Assembly (NCBI GenBank): GCA_020200195.1
Contig: JAIVJE010000410.1
Span: 1 to 16,559, forward strand
DNA: 16,559 bases
Source: Acidobacteriota bacterium
Lineage (GTDB): Bacteria; Acidobacteriota; Vicinamibacteria; Vicinamibacterales; 2-12-FULL-66-21
Reading direction: 5' to 3'
Part shown: one piece after another, positions 1-5,865 of the stretch
Numbering within the stretch: position 1 is the stretch's first letter
Layout of the letters: the number at the start of each line of letters is the position of its first letter
The notes under the pieces: model-generated
Databases searched by the model: none
What the model saw: only the letters and a program-made list of their open reading frames with translations
What the model was told of the DNA's origin: nothing
Position numbers and translations under genes: made by a program

Positions 1-300
1 ACCCACCCGTATCGCCGGCAAATCGGCCTGCGTGCGGCGGGCCCAATCCTCGTCCGGTACGTCCTCTAGCTCCAGACGAGTGCCCCGCAGATCGCTGTCG
101 CCGCGGACGGCGGCCTCCGCGTCCGCGCGAGCTGCGGTATCGGGGAAATGGGCGCGCCACGTCCGGGGAGCGCTGACGTCGTCCTCCTCGATGGCGAGCA
201 GACCATGGTCGGCAAGAAGCGCGACCAGCCGGTCGCGGACGGCGGGCGTTGTGTCGAGGGGGAAATGCAGGACCAGGGCGGGAGAGCTGATTCGGGACAC
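1..300 (-). CDS. prmA: Ribosomal protein L11 methyltransferase, N-terminal part (runs off left edge)
   Basis: I translated the minus strand from a GTG at 300-298, giving 100 residues that stay open to the window edge. The segment around residues 83-100 (DEDWARRTQADLPAIRVG) matches the N-terminal domain of PrmA, where an acidic-DW motif precedes a conserved P-I-x-V-G. The family trimethylates ribosomal protein L11 in the cytoplasm using S-adenosylmethionine. The catalytic SAM-binding domain lies beyond the window, so only the substrate-recognition half is visible. The GTG shares one base with the TAG of dnaJ, so translation is probably coupled and the gene is the fourth visible member of the hrcA-grpE-dnaJ operon. 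This order, with a methyltransferase following dnaJ, is common in bacteria. The identity rests on the motif and the context. Confidence 0.8.
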   Translation of the reverse strand, partial: MSRISSPALVLHFPLDTTPAVRDRLVALLADHGLLAIEEDDVSAPRTWRAHFPDTAARADAEAAVRGDSDLRGTRLELEDVPDEDWARRTQADLPAIRVG

Positions 301-1457
301 TAACCGAAAATGTCTTTGACGCGCTCGAAGAAGGGTTTCTCGCCCTCGGTGGCGTCCTCACCGTCAAGCTTCTCCTGTGGCAGCGTCTTCGCCAGTTCCT
401 CGAGCAGGTGCTTCTGCTCCCTTGTGAGCTTCTTCGGCACCGCCACACGCGCGATGACGTGCAGGTCGCCGCGGCCACGTCCCGACACGTTCGGCATACC
501 CTTGCCGCGCACTTTGAAGCGCGTCCCCGCCGGCGTTCCGGCCGGGATGTGCACGTCTTCGCGGCCGTCGAGCGTCGGCACTTTCACGCGACCGCCGAGC
601 GCGAGCGTTGGAAAGCTGATCGGCATCTCGCAATAGAGGTCGTCTTCTTCCCGATGGAAGAACGAGTGCTCCTGTACGTGCACGACGACGTACAGATCGC
701 CGGAGGGTCCGCCGGCCGACCCGTGCTCTCCTTCGCCGTAGAGCCGGAGCCGCTGGCCAGTCGCGATGCCAGCCGGAATCTTGACCGTGATCTTGCGTTC
801 GCGGGCGATGCGTCCGGCGCCGCGGCACGTCAGGCAGGGCTTTGCGATCGTCTTGCCCGTTCCGCGGCAGTTGCTGCAGGGGCGCGCCACAGTGAGGAAG
901 CCTTGTTGATATCGCAGCTGACCCGAACCCTTGCACTGGCTGCACGTCTCGGCGGACGTGCCCGCGGCTGCGCCGGATCCCGCACACGTCTCGCAGGTCT
1001 CCTCGCGCGGGATCTGGATGGTCGTGTCTGTGCCGGCGGCGGATTCTTCGAAAGAGATTTCGAGGTCGTACCGCAGATCGGCACCGCGCTGAGGTCCACC
1101 GCGCCGGCGCCGGGCGCCAAAAATGTCACCGAACCCGAAGACATCGCCCAATCCCGCGAAAATATCGGAGAAATCCGCGAAGATTGTCGGGTCGAAGCCG
1201 CCCGCGCCAGGGCCGCTGCCGGTGACGCCGGCGTGGCCGAAGCGGTCGTACAAGCCGCGTTTCTCGCGATCCGCGAGCACCGCGTACGCTTCCGCCGCTT
1301 CCTTGAAGCGCTCTTCCGCCACGACGTCGCCGGGATTGCGGTCGGGATGGAACTGCAGCGCGAGCTTGCGATACGCGCTCTTTACCTGCTGATCGGAGAC
1401 CTTGCGGTCGATGCCGAGGATTTCGTAGTAGTCACGCTTGCTCACGCCTGCTCTCAC
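300..1457 (-). CDS. dnaJ: Chaperone DnaJ (Hsp40), full length
   Basis: This is a type I DnaJ co-chaperone that delivers unfolded proteins to DnaK and stimulates its ATPase in the cytoplasm. The J domain covers about residues 5-75 with the HPD motif at 37-39. A Gly/Phe-rich linker follows (about 76-115). The zinc-binding region has four CxxCxGxG repeats, with cysteine pairs at 155/158, 172/175, 194/197 and 208/211. Two C-terminal substrate-binding domains follow. At 385 residues it has the usual family length and looks intact. The called start is a GTG at 1457. A second GTG at 1445 would give MSKRDYYEILG, which is the usual family N-terminus, and may be the true start. It sits 4 bases after the grpE stop and overlaps prmA by one base. 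No dnaK lies between grpE and dnaJ, so DnaK must be encoded elsewhere. Confidence 0.96.
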   Translation of the reverse strand: MRAGVSKRDYYEILGIDRKVSDQQVKSAYRKLALQFHPDRNPGDVVAEERFKEAAEAYAVLADREKRGLYDRFGHAGVTGSGPGAGGFDPTIFADFSDIFAGLGDVFGFGDIFGARRRRGGPQRGADLRYDLEISFEESAAGTDTTIQIPREETCETCAGSGAAAGTSAETCSQCKGSGQLRYQQGFLTVARPCSNCRGTGKTIAKPCLTCRGAGRIARERKITVKIPAGIATGQRLRLYGEGEHGSAGGPSGDLYVVVHVQEHSFFHREEDDLYCEMPISFPTLALGGRVKVPTLDGREDVHIPAGTPAGTRFKVRGKGMPNVSGRGRGDLHVIARVAVPKKLTREQKHLLEELAKTLPQEKLDGEDATEGEKPFFERVKDIFG

Positions 1458-1461
1458 GCAC

Positions 1462-1995
1462 TCACCCTTTCGCCACTTTGACCATTGACGGGCGCAGGAG
1501 CCTGTCGCCGATCATGTACCCGCGGCGGAACTCTTCGACGACTTCGCCATCGCGATGGCCTTCGGCCGGCTCGTGGGAAACCGCCTGATGAAAATGCGGA
1601 TCGAAGTCAGTCCCAACCGCTTCGATCGGGCGCACTCCGCGCTTCCGCAGGACCTCGCTCAACTGCTTGTGAATCAGCTCCACGCCGCGGCGATACGCTT
1701 CCGCGCCTTCCGCGCCCGCATCCGCCTTCAGTGCGCGTTCCATGTCGTCGAGGAGCGGCAGGAGCTCGGACATCACATCGGCTGCCGTCGCCTCCGCGAG
1801 CGTCTGACGTTCACGCTCTGTGCGCTTCCGGAAGTTGTCGAAGTCCGCCGTCTTGCGCAGCAGGAGATCGTAGAAGTGATCGCGCTGTCGTTGAAGCTCT
1901 TCGGTCCCGGTCGCCGATTCCGTTCCGGCCTCGGCCGCCGTCTCCGGCTGCACCTGGACCTCATCATCGAGTTCGTGTTGTTGTTCGCTCATCAT
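1462..1995 (-). CDS. grpE: Nucleotide exchange factor GrpE
   Basis: GrpE dimerises and releases ADP from DnaK in the DnaK-DnaJ-GrpE cycle. The protein starts with an acidic, glutamine-rich tail (SEQQHELDDEV...). A long coiled-coil helix follows, with the typical ADFDNFRKR segment, and then a four-helix and beta-wing domain ending in a typical GrpE C-terminus (FRRGYMIGDRLLRPSMVKV). The frame is open further upstream, but that stretch lies inside hrcA and does not resemble GrpE, so I chose the ATG at 1995. The next ATG at 1992 is equally plausible. The result is about 176-177 residues, normal for the family. No strong ribosome-binding site is visible. The start lies 4 bases after the hrcA stop, so translational coupling is likely. 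Regulation is presumably through the CIRCE element ahead of hrcA. Confidence 0.95.
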   Translation of the reverse strand: MMSEQQHELDDEVQVQPETAAEAGTESATGTEELQRQRDHFYDLLLRKTADFDNFRKRTERERQTLAEATAADVMSELLPLLDDMERALKADAGAEGAEAYRRGVELIHKQLSEVLRKRGVRPIEAVGTDFDPHFHQAVSHEPAEGHRDGEVVEEFRRGYMIGDRLLRPSMVKVAKG

Positions 1996-1999
1996 TATT

Positions 2000-2758
2000 T
2001 CATTGTTTCGCGGCAGCCATCCGGCTGATGGCTTTCGAAAGAGTCTCAACGGCATTGATCGCACGCGAGTACCGCATCCGCGTCAGCCCGATGACGCCCA
2101 CCGCGCCAGTCCCGCGGCCGTCCGAATAGGTGGCGGCGACAAGGCTGAAGCGCTGCAGGTCGGCCATGTGATGTTCCGTGCCGATGACGACGGTCAGCGC
2201 ATCGCTGTTCATGTACTCATCGAGGAGCCGCACCAGCCGTGCTTTCTCTTCGATCATTCCGAGCAGCGTGCGCAAGGTTTCCAGCGCCTCCTCAGCGTCC
2301 TCGCCCCCCACGTCGTCGAGCAGCAGAGAGGTGCCCTGGATGAAGACAGTCGGCGCCGAATCGATATCGGTGAACGTGGTGCTTGCGAGCCGCAGCGCGC
2401 GCTCCATCAGTTCTGTATACAGCGTCCGTTCCTCGCGGAGCCGTTCGATCACCGCATCCCTGACATCCTGAAGCGACTTGCCTCTGAACTCGCTGTTCAG
2501 ATAATTGGCCGCCTGCTGCAGTTCGACGTACGTGTACTGCTCCGGCGGTTCGATCACTTTGTGCGAGATATGACCACCCGTGGCGACGACCACGACCAGA
2601 ATCTTCCCGGCGTCCAGCGGGACGAAATCGAGGTGCTCGAGGGTCGTCGTCGCAACGCCAGGTGCGATCGCAAACGGCTCGCCCTGATCGATGTACGCCT
2701 GGACGAGGACGCCCAGGATCCGTCGATCACGGTCCGGAAGATCGGGAAGTCGTCCCAT
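2000..2758 (-). CDS. hrcA: Heat-shock repressor HrcA, lacking most of its DNA-binding domain
   Basis: HrcA normally binds CIRCE operators as a dimer and represses chaperone operons. Residues 9-28 (DRDRRILGVLVQAYIDQGEP) match the first helix of its winged-helix domain. The next residues, FAIAPGVATTTLEHLDFVPL, match the start of the GAF-like effector domain. In family members these two segments are separated by roughly 95-100 residues, which carry the rest of the winged helix, including the recognition helix and the conserved HTSAGR(V/I)P motif. None of that is present here. The join falls near codon 28/29 (about 2675). The rest, including the LRQAANYLN-like segment and the dimerisation region, continues in frame to the stop, for 252 residues against the usual 340-350. 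The protein should not bind CIRCE as encoded. Either this is a genuine truncated variant or the sequence has lost about 290 bases here. Family membership is clear; the interpretation is inferred. Confidence 0.88.
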   Translation of the reverse strand: MGRLPDLPDRDRRILGVLVQAYIDQGEPFAIAPGVATTTLEHLDFVPLDAGKILVVVVATGGHISHKVIEPPEQYTYVELQQAANYLNSEFRGKSLQDVRDAVIERLREERTLYTELMERALRLASTTFTDIDSAPTVFIQGTSLLLDDVGGEDAEEALETLRTLLGMIEEKARLVRLLDEYMNSDALTVVIGTEHHMADLQRFSLVAATYSDGRGTGAVGVIGLTRMRYSRAINAVETLSKAISRMAAAKQ

Positions 2759-2764
2759 ACATGT

Positions 2765-2791
2765 TTAGCACTCGAAGAGGCAGAGTGCTAA
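2765..2791. promoter_or_regulatory. CIRCE operator (HrcA binding site), perfect consensus
   Basis: The sequence shows TTAGCACTC, a 9-base spacer, then GAGTGCTAA. This is a perfect 9-9-9 inverted repeat identical to the CIRCE consensus that HrcA recognises. It lies 6 bases before the hrcA ATG (2758) and starts 4 bases after a TATAAT box on the minus strand. It should therefore fall at the transcription start and in the short 5' leader of hrcA-grpE-dnaJ-prmA. The placement fits classical HrcA autorepression, which is notable because the HrcA encoded here lacks most of its DNA-binding domain. Confidence 0.97.
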
Positions 2792-2795
2792 GACG

Positions 2796-2801
2796 ATTAT
2801 A
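2796..2801 (-). promoter_or_regulatory. -10 box of the hrcA operon promoter
   Basis: The minus strand reads TATAAT, a perfect sigma-70-type -10 hexamer, placed so that transcription would start inside the CIRCE element. No good -35 hexamer is seen 16-18 bases upstream, where the sequence is GC-rich and reaches the end of the amidohydrolase gene. The match and its position next to CIRCE support it; the lack of a -35 weakens it. Confidence 0.6.
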
Positions 2802-2812
2802 CATGGAATCAA

Positions 2813-4144
2813 TCAGATACCGGCACCGGCAACCAGCTCTGCCGTGGCCGCGCGTGCATCGTCCGAGACCTCGGCCGCGTCGACCCTCGCGAGCGTGAAA
2901 TCCTTCACCAGCATCTCACCATCGACCATGGTCAGCCGGACGTCCGGACCCCGGGCCGCGTACGCCAGCGTCGACCACGGATCGGCATCGGGAGCCAGGT
3001 GAGGTCGATCCCGCTCCACCAGGATCAGGTCGGCGCGCTTGCCGACCTCGATCGAACCAATCTCGGCCTCCAGACCCAGCGCCCGGGCGCCTTCCCGCGT
3101 CGCCATCCACAGCACGTCGCGAGCGGTCAGCGCGCCGGGGCTCCGCCGCATGGCTTGCAACGTGGCGGCCAAGCGCATTTCCTCGAACATGTCGAGGCGG
3201 TTGTTGCAGGCCGCTCCGTCGGCGCCGAGCGACACCGAGATCCCGCGGGCGCGCATCTCGGGAACCGGTGCAATCCCCGAACCCAGTTTCAGGTTGGATC
3301 CCGGGCAATGCATAACTTTGACGTTGCGTTCGGCCAGCAGCTCCTGCTCCCGCTCTGTCACCCAGACACAATGGGCGACGCAGAGATGGCGCGTGGCGAG
3401 ACCGGTAGCCGCGAGATACTCCAGGTTTGAAGAGCCGCCTGAGATCCGCCGCACGATGTCCACCTCGTCCCGCGACTCCGAGGCGTGCGTATGAATCAGC
3501 GCCCCGTCCCGGGCGGAAAGCGCAGCGACCGCCTCGAGCAGCTCGCGAGAACAGGACACCGCGAACCGCGGCGCGAACGCAGCATGAAGCCGGCCGTTGG
3601 CCGCCCCGTCCCACTGGCGTTTCAGCGCCAGGCTCTCATCAACCGATTGGCGCGTCTTCTCGCGCAAGCCGGGGGGCACACCCTCGTCGGCGTCCATCAT
3701 GCACTTTCCAACAACCGCACGCAGACCGATCTCCGCCAGCGCTTCGAAGACGACATCCGTATGGTGCACCGTTTCCATCGACAGCACCGTCGTCGTGCCC
3801 GAGAGAAGGAGCTCGGATGCCGCCAGCCGCGTCGACGCCCGCAAGGTACGCGGAGAGTGCGCGGCTTCCATCGGCCATACGCGCCGACGCAGCCATTCGA
3901 GGAGTGGCATGTCGTCCGCCCATCCGCGGAACAGCGTCTGACACAGATGGACGTGCGTCTGGATGAAACCAGGGAGCAGGTAGTTGCCGCCCGCGTCGAC
4001 CACCGAGTCGTGCTGACCATCGAGCGCAGTTCCCACGGCCGTGATGCGGCCGTCGCGCACGACCACGGACCCTTCGACGATGTCGAGGGAATCGTTCATG
4101 GTCAGAATCGTGGCGTTTCGGATGAGCGTCGACGTGGCGGACAT
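2813..4144 (-). CDS. Amidohydrolase, MTA/SAH deaminase or guanine-deaminase type
   Basis: This is a 443-residue metal-dependent aminohydrolase of the cytosine-deaminase-like branch of the amidohydrolase superfamily. Visible metal and catalytic residues are the HVH pair at 64/66, H220 and E223 in HTHASES, H258 in VAHCVWV and D309 in LGADGAACNN. The stretch HCPGSNLKLGSGIAPV (about 279-294) closely follows the 5-methylthioadenosine/S-adenosylhomocysteine deaminase and TrzA-like pattern. The C-terminus has the usual G-x-I-E-x-G-K-x-A-D-L-I-L segment that completes the small beta domain. It probably deaminates a purine or related ring in the cytoplasm. The substrate cannot be told from motifs: adenosine derivatives, guanine, 8-oxoguanine or triazines are all possible. 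It starts 6 bases after the xdhC stop, so the two are likely co-transcribed, and XdhC tilts the guess towards purine catabolism. It looks intact. Confidence 0.88.
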   Translation of the reverse strand: MSATSTLIRNATILTMNDSLDIVEGSVVVRDGRITAVGTALDGQHDSVVDAGGNYLLPGFIQTHVHLCQTLFRGWADDMPLLEWLRRRVWPMEAAHSPRTLRASTRLAASELLLSGTTTVLSMETVHHTDVVFEALAEIGLRAVVGKCMMDADEGVPPGLREKTRQSVDESLALKRQWDGAANGRLHAAFAPRFAVSCSRELLEAVAALSARDGALIHTHASESRDEVDIVRRISGGSSNLEYLAATGLATRHLCVAHCVWVTEREQELLAERNVKVMHCPGSNLKLGSGIAPVPEMRARGISVSLGADGAACNNRLDMFEEMRLAATLQAMRRSPGALTARDVLWMATREGARALGLEAEIGSIEVGKRADLILVERDRPHLAPDADPWSTLAYAARGPDVRLTMVDGEMLVKDFTLARVDAAEVSDDARAATAELVAGAGI

Positions 4145-4150
4145 CGGACG

Positions 4151-4954
4151 CTAGGAAGGGGTGACGCTCTTCATCGCGAGCGCGGCGGTGTCGACGCCGC
4201 GCCGGACGGCGATCAGCTGGGCGAGGATGCTGATGGCGATTTCAGCAGGTGTGACGGCGCCGATATCCAGGCCAATCGGGGCGTGGACGCGCTTCAGACG
4301 TTCCGGTGGCATCCCGTCGGCGCCGAGCGCGGCGAAAATGCGTGTCACCTTCGCGCGGCTGCCGATCAACCCCACATAGCGCAGGTCACGGGCGGCGAGG
4401 GCACGCAGTGCGTCCAGGTCGTGCTGGTGGCCGCGCGTGACGATCACGACGAACGCGGTGGAGGGCACGTCCGCGGTGTTCAGCCAGTGAGGAATGGGTT
4501 CGGCGATGACTTCGTCGGCATCGGGGAACCGATCCCGGTTTGCATACTTCTCGCGGTCGTCGATGACGTGCAGCCGGAAGCCGGCGTCACCCGCGGCGCG
4601 GGCGAGGTGCCAGCCGACGTGCCCGGCCCCGATCACATAGAGATGCGGCGCGGGGGAGAGCGGATCGATGTGGACATCCATCTGGCCGCCGCACACCAAT
4701 CCATTCTCCTGCGCGAAGTCATCGTTCAAATCGTAGTGGAGGAGGGCCGGCCGCCCCGAGGCTATAGCCGCGCGGGCCTTGCCTAACGCGTCGTTTTCGT
4801 AGCACCCTCCCCCGATCGTGCCAACGGTCCGGCCATCCTGGTAGACCAGCATTTTCGCGCCGGCGCGCTGAGGGGTGGAACCGTTGGCGCGGACGATCGT
4901 GACGAGCGCGACCGCGTCGCCACGCCGGAGCGCGTCGGCTGCGGCGGAGAGCAC
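4151..4954 (-). CDS. XdhC/CoxF-family molybdenum hydroxylase maturation protein
   Basis: XdhC proteins bind the molybdenum cofactor and help sulfurate and insert it into xanthine-dehydrogenase-type hydroxylases in the cytoplasm. The N-terminal XdhC/CoxI domain shows NGSTPQRAGAKMLV (about 24-37), GTIGGGCYE (about 45-53) and the conserved CGG at 88-90. The C-terminal part is a Rossmann-like domain with VIGAGHVG (107-114) and the family segment YVGLIGSR. The length of 267 residues is normal. The start is a GTG at 4954. The family-like residues N-E-E just before it are also open in this frame, so the true start could lie slightly upstream, inside the PPIase gene. No hydroxylase subunit is in the window, so its client must be elsewhere. 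It lies 8 bases after the PPIase stop and 6 bases before the amidohydrolase start. Confidence 0.88.
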   Translation of the reverse strand: MLSAAADALRRGDAVALVTIVRANGSTPQRAGAKMLVYQDGRTVGTIGGGCYENDALGKARAAIASGRPALLHYDLNDDFAQENGLVCGGQMDVHIDPLSPAPHLYVIGAGHVGWHLARAAGDAGFRLHVIDDREKYANRDRFPDADEVIAEPIPHWLNTADVPSTAFVVIVTRGHQHDLDALRALAARDLRYVGLIGSRAKVTRIFAALGADGMPPERLKRVHAPIGLDIGAVTPAEIAISILAQLIAVRRGVDTAALAMKSVTPS

Positions 4955-4962
4955 TTCCTCGT

Positions 4963-5865
4963 TCAGACCAGGACCTCGATCTTCGCGCGCTTTTTCGCGT
5001 CCGCGATGAACGCACTGGCGCGCTGCTGCTTCTTCTGTTCGGTCAGGAACTGCTTGATCTTCGCGCTGGCCTCCTCGAAAGGGACGGTCGATGCTGGCCG
5101 CTGCTCGGCCATCTTGATGACGTGGTGCCCGAACTGCGTCGTCACGACGTCACTGATCTCGCCCGGCTTGAGCGCAAAGGCCGCCTTGTCGAAGGCGGGT
5201 ACCATCTGCCCGCGCGTGAAGAACCCGAGGTCGCCGCCCTGTGCGGCGCTGCCATCCTGCGAGTATTGGCGCGCCAGCGTCGCGAAGTCCTCCCCGGCTC
5301 GCGCACGCTTCAGCACGTCGTCGATCGTTGCGCGGGCTTTCTCGTTGGTTGCCGGATCGGCCTTTTCGTCGACCATGATCAGAATGTGGCTGGCGCGGGC
5401 GGCCTCGTTCTGCTTGAAGTTGTTCGGGTTCTTGTCATAGAACTCGCGGAGCTCGGCATCGGTCGGCGGGGGTCCCGCCGACACTTCGGCCTCCATCATC
5501 TTTCCGATGACCATGTCGATACGTGCGTCGGCGCGGAAGCGTTCGAGCGTCGTGTTGCGCGCCTCGAGCGCCTTGATGAATTCCGGCTCGGTCGGAAACC
5601 GCGACCGCATCTGCGTGACGCGTGCCTCCAGCTCCGCATCGGTGACCGTGATGTTGCGGGCCTTGGCCTCCTGCGTGAGCACCGTGTAGGTTACCAGCTG
5701 ATCGAGGGCGCGCCGCATGATTTCGTCCCGGCGTTCGGCGGGAATGGGCCCGTTGCCAAGCTCGATATTCCGGATCAGGCGGTCGAAATCGATCTTCGTG
5801 ACCGCCTCGCCGTTGACCCGGGCGACGACGTCCGGCATGGTCGCCGGCATCGGCTTGGGCGGCAC
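4963..5865 (-). CDS. Parvulin-type peptidyl-prolyl isomerase (SurA/PrsA-like), N-terminus truncated
   Basis: This is an extracytoplasmic folding factor that isomerises prolyl bonds and chaperones exported proteins. The N-terminal SurA-like helical domain spans about residues 12-130. The parvulin domain spans about 156-255, with RASHILIM, YSQDGSAAQGGDLGFF, MVPAFDKAAF and FGHHVIKM as hallmarks. A charged C-terminal tail follows. The GTG at 5865 is the first possible start and opens onto a Pro-rich linker (PPKPMPATMP). That linker continues upstream in the same frame as STPPAQPAPP, up to a stop at 5934, with no start codon and no signal peptide. Family members are exported, so the true N-terminus appears to be missing. 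The missing piece coincides with the abrupt end of PBP homology at about 5900, which suggests that one deletion removed the PBP tail, the spacer and this signal peptide. Exported function is therefore doubtful as written. Confidence 0.87.
   Translation of the reverse strand: MPPKPMPATMPDVVARVNGEAVTKIDFDRLIRNIELGNGPIPAERRDEIMRRALDQLVTYTVLTQEAKARNITVTDAELEARVTQMRSRFPTEPEFIKALEARNTTLERFRADARIDMVIGKMMEAEVSAGPPPTDAELREFYDKNPNNFKQNEAARASHILIMVDEKADPATNEKARATIDDVLKRARAGEDFATLARQYSQDGSAAQGGDLGFFTRGQMVPAFDKAAFALKPGEISDVVTTQFGHHVIKMAEQRPASTVPFEEASAKIKQFLTEQKKQQRASAFIADAKKRAKIEVLV

Noticed and set aside
32..319. Short plus-strand open frame at the left edge
   Set aside because: It is Ser/Arg-rich and lies opposite the prmA frame, which carries a real family motif.
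408..1481. Open frame of 357 codons on the plus strand opposite dnaJ
   Set aside because: It is a shadow of the strongly conserved dnaJ; no domain, signal or ribosome-binding site.
3485..4786. Open frame of 433 codons on the plus strand opposite the amidohydrolase and xdhC
   Set aside because: It is antisense to two well-matched genes, has no family-like motifs and is Arg/His-rich, as expected of a high-GC shadow frame.
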